Shown one piece after another: positions 46,491 through 58,163 of a stretch of 64,000 nucleotides of DNA. Numbering within the stretch: the stretch's first letter is position 1; each line of letters starts with the position of its first letter. This stretch comes from Clusia tigrina. Its lineage: Eukaryota; Arthropoda; Insecta; Diptera; Clusiidae. The notes beneath the pieces are model-generated. The model was given only the letters and a program-made list of their open reading frames with translations, was not told the DNA's origin and ran no database searches. The stretch is taken from positions 4,816,001-4,880,000 of the forward strand of contig OV050033.1 in assembly GCA_920105625.2 (NCBI GenBank). Direction: 5' to 3'. The position numbers were made by a program, and so were the translations under genes.

Positions 46491-49085
46491 GTCCACCATC
46501 CTTGCCTACTGTTGATTGCAAGCGACTGACAAACAGTCCACAGCTGGATCAAAAATGAGCTGAGCGGTGCTCAATTTCTACTTTCTATCAAAATATTCGC
46601 GCCTTTTGCAACCTTTTCATATCCCTACTTGAATGGAATTTTTGTACCAAACTAATTAAAATTAATAAATATATTCTTAAAGCGCTCAAGAAATTGCTTC
46701 CGCAGGAACTAGTTTAAGAACTTCCACTCTCAAGTACACGGCTGCACATGATCCCGAGGCAACGGCCCAACGACGTTGGTAAACCGAACCGCAGAATGTG
46801 GAAAATTATTACACATTTATGACTTGAGACTCTTTACTCGTATGTGGCATTTAGGCACAGTTTGCTTGCCTTCCACACACGCACACAAACTCCTATTGGC
46901 AACACTAGAAACTTGCCACTGAGTTCGCTGCCTGTTGCCGTGGTTGCCGCTGCCGCCACCGCTACCACGACGCTGACGTGCAGCGTAATTACACCATTTT
47001 ATAAGCAGTTTAGCTTTATGGTTGATATGGTTTCTTCATATGCTAAGCAGTCAGGGCATGCATCAGCAGCACAGCAGCCATTGTAATTCCAGCCGACTTC
47101 GCAGGTGAGAAAACCCGACAATAAATTGTATAAATTGTATTAATGAGAAAACCCAACAGCCGCAAGAGTACAAAGCCACGGCAACGTTATTAATTTACGA
47201 GAACTGTTTAAAGGAATTAAAATACCGTGGAAGGAAGCACTTTAATAACACGAAAAAGTGCCTCAGCCTGCTTCTAGCATGTGAGCAATAATGTCAGAAA
47301 AATCCAAAGAATTATGCATAGGGAAGTAGAAACGCTGTCAGAAAAGAAACGAGCCAGTGACTCGAATATTATATCAGCAGAGGATTAAGCGAATACGCTG
47401 TATGCTTCCTGTATCCTGTATTAAGCACTTTTACTCCTGTTGAAGTACTTCTTGGGAATTACAGATTCACCGAGGATTTCTCTATCAACTGTTTCCTATG
47501 GAAGACTTAAAGCAGTTTGTAGACGAGCGTGGGAACATTTCCTTATGACATTCGTAATATTTGAAAGTAAACCCATATACCTAAATGGACTGTGGGAGTT
47601 AAATCATGAGGATATGGGGTAATGATTTATAGGAAGATTTCATTAGGTTACTTATTCAATATGAAAGTGAGCATATTGTCAATTCCATCACCAAGCTTCC
47701 TATTACCATTTTATGCCACTTGAGTCAACCTTCTCTTTCTTTGATCAGTTCTTTACAATGGACCTGCCGTCTATCATGTAAAAGTGGTTTGATAAACAGT
47801 ATTTATGTAGAGAGCTCAAGTGACCCACATTTGCTAACTATTGCCGTGGTAGTGGAAGTGCTCTCCGATCAGTCCAGTGTCCTGCCGTATAATGTTATAA
47901 TCCTTTAACACATTTCATTTCGTGTTCTGGAAACCACATTAAACTCAATGAAATCATTTTCATTCCAAATAATTCCCTGTTTTTTTGGTTACTTCGTTTG
48001 TTTTTGTGGCAAGTGTTTTAAAAGCATTTCGGGTGCAAGTGTTTGTGTTGCTCCAGTAGGCAGTGACCATTCAGGGATCACTCAGTCGTCACTACTGCAG
48101 CCACTTTACCAGCACAGCCTCAGTTTCCGAGCAAAAAGCATTGTTTTGTTGTGTGTGTGTTTGTGCCATGCTGCAAACGCTGCTCACAAGAGTTGAGCAA
48201 AAAACAGATGCAAGTGCAGGGCCAAAGTGATTGACTTTTCGGCCATTTCACATTTGAAGGTTTTAATCTTGGTTTGTTCTGATTCCTTCCTCTACTACGG
48301 TCGTTTGATGCTTCATACAAAGTTCCAAAATTGGGACTTTTGAAGTGCCTTTTCAGTTTCTCTGCTTTTAAAGTGATCGCCAACGGGGCGTGATAAATTC
48401 AAACGCATTTTGCCCTACTTTTACATGAGTGAATGTTTTGCACTTCCTATTTAGAAATTCTCTTGTCCACATTCAGTTCAGATAAGCTCATATATATCCT
48501 TTTATTTTATGTGGTTCACATATCATGAACTCCAATGTGGTTATATGTAGGGAAGGATACTCGAAAAATCAAAACTTCCTTTGTTACTTTAGTGTCCCTA
48601 AATCTTTATTTTAATAACACAAAATTTCTTCAATGAAGCAATTTGATATCAGGACTAATTTAATGCTTTTTTATTGCTTGTCTCACTAATTTCTACGATT
48701 TCTTCTAAATTGACTCTTCTGTTCGAAGCTGTGAAGAAAAAAACCTCAGCAAAAAACTCGCAAAATGTTCAACATTTCCAAAAGTATCAATATATCCAAG
48801 AGTGAGAATTATAGTTTTTTGGAAAAGAGTCGATTTAGTAAACTCAAGGATGGTACAGTTAACTTCGTTATCTATTATCCTTAGAATGGAACTGTGAATG
48901 TCTGATCGCACTTCAAAGAGGTGTTTGCTATGCCCCTTTTACTTTCTGCAAACTTCACTCTGGGACACTTCCTTCCAACTATGTAGTAAAGAATGTGGGG
49001 TCATCATTTGCCAGAAGCCAAGCCTCCTAGGTACCCCTTACCTGTAGATAGGCTCTTCATATTCATATTGAAATCATAGGTTCTC
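46491..49085. other. Non-coding stretch, no gene seen
   Basis: Contains a direct repeat of GAGAAAACCC around 47107 and 47147 and a few short chance frames. No recognised gene, RNA or transposon. Confidence 0.5.
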
Positions 49086-49312
49086 TGAATGAATCCAAAC
49101 GTATGTTGAAATCGAAAATAACAGTTTTTCCTTCAAACCGTGAGTAGTTTTCTTTGTATATCTATTTAATACCCTTCACAATCGCATGGGGCTTGGCATA
49201 AGTAATAGGTTATGAAGGTGGTTTTAGTGACTAAAAAGCTCACAATCTTGGCTGGTACGTACTCCCTCATGTCTTTTGAAGATTTCCCCTCATTCACAAA
49301 AAAAGGATGCTC
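49086..49312 (+). repeat. Dispersed repeat, copy 1 of a pair
   Basis: About 225 bp that matches 54972-55193 in the same orientation. Shared blocks include ATGTTGAAATCGAAAATAAC, TTCAAACCG-GAGTAGTT, CTTTGTATATCTGTTTAATACCC, CTCACA-TC and GTAC-CCCTCAT-TCTTTT. Neither copy has coding potential. It is probably a family of degraded non-autonomous transposon or LINE 3' sequence. Confidence 0.85.
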
Positions 49313-50094
49313 TCGATAAATGGACATTTAAAAGCAGTTGTCAGACGAGACGCTACTCTATCGGCTGATGCTGGGCTTACAGAAACTGATCTGATAACTA
49401 CCCCCAACAGTTTTGTCAGGGTTTAATTAGAGCCATAACAGATTCCCTTCGTTGGGAAATCTCACAATTTCCATTTCGTCCTTTAAGTACTAAAAATGTC
49501 ATTAAGCAATTCTGTTGCTAATTAACTAAAATCACATAGGAAGAGGAAGAGGGTGGCTTTGCTGGTTGGCCACAATTTAATGGATGCGAATTTGCATGTA
49601 ATTAGATATCCAAATAGATATATATATATATATAAATATTTAGAGAAAAAGAGAGAAAGGAAGAGAGAAAGAGAAAGGCTAAGAAATTACATGTCGCTTC
49701 GCACCTTGAGCAAGAGTCTACCTATCAATCACTTTCTTATATCATTCATAAGAACCATGTCAAATGGCGATATAAGTGACAATAATTTTACCATTAATAA
49801 CACGTAATAATTAATCATTACAAATACACTCACATACACACACACAGCTGCACATTCCCACCAACAGGCGAACGTGGGTATCACGCGTGGAATTAGTGTG
49901 TGCCTATTTGAGCTCAATCCCTGCAGAAAAATTCAGAAACCAGTCCGAAAATATTGGGTAAGGGAAAAAATGTAGTCCACTCTTTGAATAAAGATATTTT
50001 AAGTATGTTTATACTCATTATGCCTGGCATAGCTTTGGTGCGTTGAACACTTCACATTGTTCAGAATAACATTGTGGAGGCTGTCATTTAGATT
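49313..50094. other. Non-coding stretch with TA and GA tracts
   Basis: A (TA)n tract at 49617-49635 is followed by GA-rich sequence to about 49680, which explains the basic frame at 49553-49807. CA repeats lie near 49825-49847. Confidence 0.5.
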
Positions 50095-50720
50095 GTTAGT
50101 TCGTCTGGACATCAAATCAACAAAAATATATAAAAAAAAACGATAACGCATTCAGCACAATTTGCAAGTTTTTCACAAGCCTGTGAAGAATTCTCAAGTG
50201 CCCGATGAAAGTATATTATGTGAACACGCAGTCCGACAGCGGTTCACACGGTTTTTGTCTGCAAATTTTCATGTGAAAGTCGCACTGATTTGTTTTCGAC
50301 TTTTTTTTTAATTTTACGAGATCATAAAACCTTATCTTGAGGAATGAACATTGCGAAGAAAACCTTATGGAACCGTTTATGTAACCCTGTATAAGAAGAA
50401 GATCGATTTATAAGCCACATGACCTAAAAGTAGACAAATAAATTGATCGCCATAAACCATGTCCATTTCGGACAGCCCTAAAATAATTGAGTGAATTTGG
50501 CTGGGAAGCCGTGCTTCCCTGAATTGCTCCTGGTACATTTAGACAATTATTATCTATGTTTCCGTCGCTTCAGAAATTTCTACAAAGGACACCAGGGGAA
50601 ACAGTTTGTGGCAGATGTCCGTCGAATAACTAAATGATATCTAGAGCGCTAGAAATTTGTTTTGTCCAAAAAGGGAAATAGGTTTCAAATAGAAGGGCAC
50701 ATATTGGATTAAGTCAAATT
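50095..50720 (+). pseudogene. Strongly decayed mariner transposase relic
   Basis: Short plus-strand matches appear in the correct order but in different frames. SQACEEFSSA is followed by CEHAVRQRFTRFLSANFHVK, the N-terminal helix-turn-helix ending in the F-x-RF-x-S-x-NF-x-VK pattern. IAKKTLWNRL corresponds to the second helix-turn-helix before the GYKKK segment. EFGWEAVLP, stop, IAPG-TFRQLLSMFPSLQKFL corresponds to the region around the third catalytic Asp. LEI-CFVQKGK follows near the C-terminus. The first and second catalytic Asp segments are missing, so there is a large internal deletion as well as frameshifts. Each match is short; their order is what supports the call. Confidence 0.65.
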
Positions 50721-53700
50721 TTCTTTATGATATGAAAGAAATTCGTTTGGATTATGGAGAAGAAAATTAATCAAATATTTCCTAATTCATTGTACTCATA
50801 GCGAGTTCGCCTATTGCTGCCAATGGAGCCAGTTTGAAGGCACATCAGAGTTAATGAAATTCTCCTATAACAAGCTTTATAACCGAATTGTAACATGTTG
50901 ACACAGAGCTTGTATAAAATTGATGTGAATGATTACGTTAAAATTTAACAATAAAAGACTAACGAGAATAACATAAAGGATATATGTATGTTTGTGAATT
51001 CCCTAAAGCTTCAGATAAACAATGGAGAACACTTTTAGAAGGTCTACAATTCAACTTTCTATAATGCTTTTCTAATTAAAGCTTTACAAAAACATTGAAA
51101 TCTCTTACAGCAGTTTAGCAACATTTTCATACAGACTACAAAGTTTTATAAATTGACGCAATTGGCTCTAGAAAAGCTCTTAAAGCTCTAAAAGCTCTTA
51201 AAGCTCTTCCAGCTTTATAAACTTTATAATATAATTCTCCCCTGATTAATGAATCATCGATAATTGATTGAGTTCAATTTGCGACTCATGCTTTTTTTCT
51301 GCAGGGATCCCATACATGCATATACGACTACACTAAATAGGAGTACACCTACACAACCAGCCACATACTCGTGCACTCCCCTGTCCCCATGTAAGTTGAA
51401 TCAATTTTGGCTTTCAATTAAACACGCCCTCTGCGATACGCCCAAATGTGTTGCAATCAATTGATTGATTGCTCGTATAAGAGCGCGAAATTAATTCAAG
51501 AGACGTGCGCGTAGAATTGTGTGTATTAATTTTAGAGAATTAATTCTAGTCCCATAGGAGCGGAATGCCAGGATAATGTGACACGCGCATCAGTCAAATT
51601 AACAAGCGTGGCTGGCAGTTTTCGGCAAGCACACACACACACACACATGCTCTCACTCATATACTTACCGTCACTCATACACTTACACTCCCACTCTCCC
51701 AGTCACTCACTCACACATACACATATAGATTCAGCGGTCCTATTACTCAATACGTGTCAATTGGCACACTCTGAAGTCCGTTCCAGACCGGAGTTAACTA
51801 TGGAAAAGTTGAAGTTCTGCCGGCGCAAAATGTGTCCTTAGACTGGCCGAGGCTTAGCTGAAATGTCCGTGTTGTCATATGCATGTGGAAACAACAGCCG
51901 TAAAAGTACAAGAGCCCCAAGTCGCCGTTCGCATTTGAGTGCATTCTGCTGGCCAGTTCGCCTCTTTGTACGCAGTACGTGTAGGAAAATGTTTGGGCCA
52001 GCATAGTTTAGAAGGCAGTTTTTCCCAGCCAAATTCACTTATGCTGTGCATGTGTGAATGCTGTTTCGGTGCGTTTGAGTATGAGTGTGAAAGTGTGTGT
52101 GTGTGTGGCCAAGTATCAATGGGCATGACACTTGCATATCGAATTAGAAAAATTTTGTAGTGATTTAATGCAAAACTTTTCCATACACTTCCGTGCATGT
52201 GTGCCGTGCTGCATACGAAATGAAAATCTGCATTTGTGTTCTGGTCCGCAGACCTTCGCACGGTACGAGTGTATTTGCAAAAGTTTGCTCGCCATTTGGT
52301 GCACAGTTCTTTGTGCACGGATTTCGGCATCGAGGCAAAGCGAATTTTCGGTTCATGTTGCAAGGGAAAATTCAGTTTTCAATTTTGGTGCAGGCAGTAT
52401 TCACAAAGCTTTTTCCAGAGTACGCATTTCAGTCTTCGTTGTGATTCGTGCTGTTTGAAGTCGAATTCGACGACGGCCAAGAACTAGGACTCTTTCCAGG
52501 GATCCATTATTGCAACACTATACTTGCTTCCTCACCCTCAACTTTCACTGGCAGCTTGTAAGCTTCGCTAACGCCCCCTGGAGAAATACAATCATACACC
52601 ATCGAGTGTGCATGCATATTGGTGTGGAGCTTTTAACGTGTGATTTTGTGGTGACCGAAGCTTTCACGGTGATGCCGCCACTTACACGACAGTTCAAAAG
52701 CTCAAATAGCACTCAAATAGCACTCGAAGCACACGAATAATGCCCAGCATTGTTGTTTTTTCCTTTATCAATACTTATTACGACTGCAATTATATCTTTG
52801 CTTATATGAATGTGTGTACAAAGCTTTCAGTATATCATTTATGTTCATTAAAAACATAAAGGACAACAGTTATTTCGAGTACACTTTCCCGAATTTTGCC
52901 AACGTCACAGTTCAAGCACAAAACCGCGTTTACATGGTATTTTCATGTTATTGCACGAAATGTTGTTGTTGTTGTGTTGTCTGTTGATGAGCGCTGACAG
53001 CTCCGGCGGCTCAAATGATGAGCCAGTGGCTGCGACAGTTATGCAAATCAGAATTGCTACAATGCAGTGGAAATGTTGAACAAAAGCGCAACGGTGGTCG
53101 GCCGCGCCAGAGCTCTGCCTGTCAGTGACTGCGTCGTTAATGTATGGGAGAGTGTGTGTCCGTGTGTGCGTCCATAATGGCGAAATTAAGGATTATATTT
53201 GAAAGCATGCAGATCACGTTCTTTTATGTTGACATGTTGTCCTTACATGTTGATGAATTTCGCTTATGTCTGCACTAGTAAGGGAGTGCATTCACACTGT
53301 TATGGAAAGAGTGCGTGTCACTGGATGGCGCCAAGTTATACTCAGACTCGTACTCAACACCCAGAAAACCATTCTTTGATTACTTAACTTAAATGCAAGT
53401 TTTTATGTTGTAGAGTAATTTATTTAGGATTTAATTGCCAGCGTCTTCTCTAATCCAATAGATTCACAAGACTGAGTTTTAATTACACTTCACACTTATT
53501 ACGAGAAGTAGAGCAGTAATCTTGCACTGTCCCTACTATGACAACACCAGTATCCTCTTGTAGTTGCTTTTGCCTTCAGTATAGTTCTAACACGGTCAGA
53601 ATTGCCTTAAGCAAATCTATGACAGATAAATGAACAAGATCATCCTTGGAAAGCTCACAGGAAAAAAATTGTGGTCGAGTATAATAGCAGGGCAATAATT

Positions 53701-54971
53701 TAATGCACTTTAGTGTTGTGTCGCTGCGTTTCGATAAGTTTCCTTTAAACACTCCTCTATTGTACCAAGTGATGACATCGTTCAACACATTCCACTTCCT
53801 CCTGCACTTATGTAACTAATATGGAAATACTTTGCGGTTCGCCAATATTCCTTTCAATAAAACTGCAATTTAAATTATTTTTGACTAGCAACACGGTGTT
53901 CAACAAAACCAACCCCGAATTGTTACAGGATGTGACTGGGAGGACTCATCACACTTCCCTTCAGAAAACAGTTGGCAATACTTGCTTGGCTCTGCATAAG
54001 CACAGCATCCTAAAACTCCAACCTTACTTACGACTTCCATAAGCACATCCATCTTCCATTTTGTAAAGAAGGCAGTACAGTCAAAGGTTTCCTGCACACA
54101 CAACAGAAGCGAAGGCGAGCCGCATTCCCAACCTGGTGCTGCTGTTCTATTGCCATTCGTAGCCTCAAAGTGAAAGCTAAGTAAATGGAATTGAGCTGGC
54201 GTTGTTGCGTGGCAACATATTGTTTAGCTGCAAATCTCCTGCATCCTGTAATCCGCACAAAATATTTCATCACAGCAAGGAAATATTTCACACAAAGGCG
54301 GCAGTGTCCATTGAGCTTTGGGCGCATGTGCTAGTGTGCACTTCCTAGCATTCTGCTTCACCATGGCAATCATAAATCTGACATGTGGAAATGTGAGCTG
54401 AAATATTTATTAAATCTGCGTTTCTTTTCTATTTTCCTTGCAGGTGTCCTTGCAATAGCGCACTGTTTATTGCCGCTGTGACAATGTGCTAAAAATATCT
54501 GAGCCAACATCTGAAATGTGCAAATAGAAAATACATCAGTGCAGCTGTGTGGCGAGATGAGCAAAAACAATTTTAATAATCCTGTTGTAAACAACAAAGA
54601 ATTTAAATACTCTGAATAAATAATAAACACGTCGGAGAATGCATTAGAAACGAAGTGTGATGCGTCGGACAAAGAGATCTGAAATACATATTTCAACAGT
54701 TGGCAGACTTGTGAGGAGTAATTTAGGAAATATACCGCAGGAGGCCAAGTAGGAAAGTGGCTCAATATGAGTCGAGCATTATTAAGCTCGGGTTGGAATG
54801 TGGTCAACACAAATTAATTGCCAGTATAATTCTAAGGGATGTTTTGGGGAAAGGTGTATTCTTGCGACATTCTTCTGATCACAATGAGTTAGAAAAATAT
54901 TTGTTTAGGAGAGCTTCATAATTTTCAGTTATAATGAACTTAAATTATCAAAGTTTCGGAGGTGATTTGTT
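50721..54971. other. Non-coding stretch with microsatellites
   Basis: A short A-A-A-G-C-T-C-T-T-type repeat lies at 51165-51225. (CA)n lies at 51629-51648 with more CA-rich sequence to 51728. (GT)n lies at 52093-52107. At 51.8-52.5 kb up to seven frames overlap on both strands; a locally GC-richer, stop-poor patch explains them. No protein family was recognised. Confidence 0.5.
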
Positions 54972-55193
54972 TGAATGATTCCAAACCTATGTTGAAATCG
55001 AAAATAACACTTTCTCTTTCAAACCGCGAGTAGTTCTCTTTGTATATCTGTTTAATACCCTTCCTAAATCGCTATCAGGCCTTTGAGGCTTAGCGTAACT
55101 CTTAGGTTAGGGAGTAAAAATCTCACACTCCTGGGTGGTGCGTACCCCCTCATATCTTTTTGAATATTTCTCCTCCCTACGGAAAAAAGGTCA
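54972..55193 (+). repeat. Dispersed repeat, copy 2 of a pair
   Basis: The same sequence as 49086-49312, roughly 75-80 percent alike by eye, with a few small indels (for example an extra GGCCTTTGAGGC block). It lies about 300 bp from the 522-bp mariner and shares no sequence with it. Confidence 0.85.
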
Positions 55194-55494
55194 CTAAGCC
55201 TATTCCAAATCAAAGTCCATTATGACCACCCATCTCACAGGTAATCCTGTGGCCACTGACGAGCTTCTGGCGATGCACTGAGAATCGGAATAACAGGCAT
55301 TTAGACAAATAAGAAAACCGCTTCTACCGCGGTTAGGAACATTAAATTACAATATACCTACATCAAAGTAGAAGTCTGCTATGCTAATCGTATACCTTTC
55401 AGGAAACTGCTTCTTTTTGGTAACATATCCACAGGAGTATTCCAGAAAATGGGACATCTAAGAACACCTGAGAACACAGAACAACCTCATTCTA
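55194..55494. other. Non-coding stretch, no gene seen
   Basis: About 300 bp of ordinary sequence between a dispersed repeat and the mariner insertion. It ends in the TA at 55493-55494 that is duplicated on the other side of the element. Confidence 0.6.
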
Positions 55495-56016
55495 CGAGGT
55501 GTGATCAAAAAATAAAGTATTTATTTATTCATCAACAACTATCTTGTCCCCTTCAAAGTAATTCCCCTCAGATATAATACACTTATGCCAGCGTTTTTTC
55601 CAATCCTCGAAACACTTCTGAAACGCTTTTTTTGGTATCGCCAACAGCTCCTGTTTCGATTTTTGTTTTATCTCCTCAATCGTAGGAAAACGCTTTCCTT
55701 TCATCGGTGTCTTCAGTTTTCGAAAGAGGAAAAAGTCAGCGGGGGCCACGTCCGGTGAATACGGTGGTTCATTTTTTGCACAAAACTGAATACAGTTTCT
55801 TTGCTCCATTTTTTCGAATATAACAAAATCGAAGAGCACACCAAAACACGACTAACCTTTTTATCTGTCAAAAACAAACTGACAATCCAAAATGGTTGGT
55901 ATTGCCAACATATATAACAGACATGTGTACCAACATAACAGAAAAAAAATGCGAACATCGAACATACGTAACTCACTAAAAGATGAAAATAACGGTTATT
56001 TTTTGATCATACCTCG
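55495..56016 (-). mobile_element. Complete 522-bp deletion-derivative mariner (MITE-like)
   Basis: Terminal inverted repeats are clear. The left end is CGAGGTGTGATCAAAAAATA (55495 on) and the right end, in reverse complement, is CGAGGTATGATCAAAAAATA (to 56016): one mismatch in the first 20 bases. TA dinucleotides at 55493-55494 and 56017-56018 are the expected target-site duplication. Full mariners are about 1.3 kb; this one retains both ends and a short internal frame. Good end identity implies recent mobility by a transposase made elsewhere. Confidence 0.95.
55525..55809 (-). pseudogene. Fused N- and C-terminal remnant of mariner transposase
   Basis: The frame starts at MEQRNCIQFCAKNE, the usual first residues of a mariner transposase, and after 14 residues continues directly into PPYSPDVAPADFFLFRKLK, the region of the third catalytic Asp. 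It then runs through FPTIEEIKQKSKQELLAIPK to the normal C-terminal EGNYFEGDKI and a TAA. It is 94 codons long against about 340-350 for an intact protein. The deletion removed both helix-turn-helix motifs and the first two catalytic Asp residues but kept the frame. I chose the internal Met at 55809 over the upstream in-frame Met at 55839 because it matches the family start. It cannot catalyse transposition. Whether the peptide is made is unknown. Confidence 0.93.
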
Positions 56017-56018
56017 TA

Positions 56019-57329
56019 ATGTAATCATCATCAATTCAAATATGTTTGATAAGAATGCTTAGTAAATGTCAGTCTAAGGACATTCTTGTAGCTTGAGGTT
56101 GTAACATACTTTAAGGCCAATAATGAAAGAAACAAAAATTACGACATCCCGTACCTGTACCTGTATCCTGTAGCACAAATGACGTCACGGTAATTGTGTG
56201 CCTATTGGCTAATAATTTCCAGTAAATTTATTTGTGATATGAATATGACAGTGGAACATTCTTGCTTTAAGGCTACTTCACTAAATATGTGTGGAAAAAT
56301 AGATCAATGTTTGTTTTTGTAATTAACTTAAACTGTGGTGAACATTTTCGGAACACGGACATTACTCTTTAAAGAATTTAATTCGATTTGAGTGACTCTC
56401 TCAGCAAAATATTCCAATTTCCCCGCTCCAGCACTGATTTGCGTCTTTCATGTTTGTTTGCAAACTTCAGTTAATTAAATCTGAGCAATGGAAGAATTTC
56501 CACTCCTTCATTACTGTTGCTGTTGTTATCACTTTCGTTTCAATTTCATATAAAAGATAGATCGATGCTGTGATAAAAATCGAGAAACACACTTTGCTGT
56601 CTGCCAAACTAATTTGCAGAGAGTGAACAAAAATGTTCAATCAAATACTTTCTTGAAAAGAAGCTCCACTGGAGTCAAACAATTGCGGATATTTAATTAG
56701 TTCTTTGCAGATTTGTATGCAACTGAAATGCAATTGTAATTCAAAATTTAAATGACACGAATACAAAACTAACCTATACAACATCTCAGTTGATTGTGCA
56801 CACTCTCAAGAAAAAGACATTATTTTGCTTATGTGACAATCTCTCAGAAAAATCCGAGGACAATGAGTGAAACTGTCATCATCGCCACTAGAGAGTGATC
56901 AATCCGTGAAACCATCAATCAGTGTACCCAAAATTTTAATCAGAGACTCCCTCATGACTACCGTCGTAGTTGTGCCTCGCTGCTACTCATCTCTTGAATG
57001 AGATTCAACAGTTCAATAAGGCAAAGACACATTCCATAATATAGTCCGATGTGATTGTCTCAAGTGTATCGCTACTCAAGGGTTATTTTGAAGAGCACAG
57101 TGCTTTACCTTTCTATTGTAGGCGTACTTCATCCAAATATAGGAAAAATCTAGTCTGGCTATGATTGTTAGCTTCCCAGGAACAGAGAGAGCGAAAGTAA
57201 AAATAAAAAGCTAAAACATAAATTCCTTTTCAAGCGAGTTGCGAAGAAAAGCACAACGTTGCAGTGGAAACGAATATTCCCAATGACAGGCACTATTACA
57301 TAATAATGGAACTCCTTACACAATGTTAT
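56019..57329. other. Non-coding stretch, no gene seen
   Basis: AT-rich sequence with no frame of 60 codons or more and no recognised repeat. Confidence 0.55.
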
Positions 57330-58163
57330 GAAACGACGTCAGAATGACTTACTGTGTGTAGTCCTTTACTTCATACTCATATGTTCCCCAATAGGGATTT
57401 GAGAGGTCGTCAGAATGACAGACTCCTTCCTAGGTTAGGTAGGACTGTGTGTAGTCCTTTACCTAATACTGTTAATAATCTTCCGCATTAGGGATTTGAA
57501 AGGTCGTCAGAATGACAGACTCCTTCCTAGGTTAGGTAGGACTGTGTGTAGTCCTTTACCTAATACTGTCCTGTCCTTTACCTAACACTGTTAATAATGT
57601 TCCGCAATAGGGATGAGAAAGGTCGTCAGAATGACAGACTCCTTCCTAGGTAAGAAAGGACTACGTGTAATCCCTTACTTCTTACTCATATGTTCCGCAA
57701 GAGAGATTTGAAAGGTCGTCAGAATGCGTTCCTCCTCTCCTAGGTAAGGAAGGACTGTGTGTAGTCACTTACTTCATACTTATATGTTCTGCAATAGGGA
57801 TTTCAATGCTCGTCAGAATGACAGACTCCTTCCTAGGTTAGGAAGGACTGCATTTAGTCCCTTTCCTCACACTCATATGTTCTGCAATAGGGATGAGAAA
57901 GGTCTCCAGAATGACTTACTCCTTCCTAGGTTAGGTAGGACTGTGTGTAGTCACTTACTTCATACTTATATGTTCCGCAATAGGGATGAGAAAGGTCGTC
58001 AGAATGACAGACTCCTTCCTAGATAAGGAAGGACTGCGTGTAATCTTTTCCTCATACCCACATGTTTCCCAGTAGGGATTTGAAAGGTCGTCAGAATGAC
58101 TTACTCTTTCCTAGATACGCGTGTAATCCCTTCCCTCATACTCATATATTCTGCAATAGGAAA
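57330..58163. repeat. Tandem array, about 93-bp unit, nine copies
   Basis: GTCGTCAGAATGAC or a close variant occurs at 57335 (partial unit), 57406, 57503, 57622, 57715, 57809, 57902, 57995 and 58087. Spacings settle at 92-94 bp for the later copies; earlier ones are 71, 97 and 119, the last enlarged by a 22-bp internal duplication of the CCTTTACCTAA block. Each unit contains CTCCTTCCTAGGTTAGG, GGACTGTGTGTAGTC and TATGTTCCGCAATAGGGAT. As 93 is a multiple of three, an 89-codon frame at 57757-58026 reads a repeated 31-residue peptide; that is an artefact. Confidence 0.95.

Noticed and set aside
51798..52487. Cluster of overlapping frames on both strands
   Set aside because: Seven or more mutually overlapping frames in all phases point to locally low stop density in a GC-richer patch, not to genes.
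57757..58026. Protein of 31-residue repeats
   Set aside because: Product of a 93-bp DNA repeat, a multiple of three. The frame covers only three of nine units.
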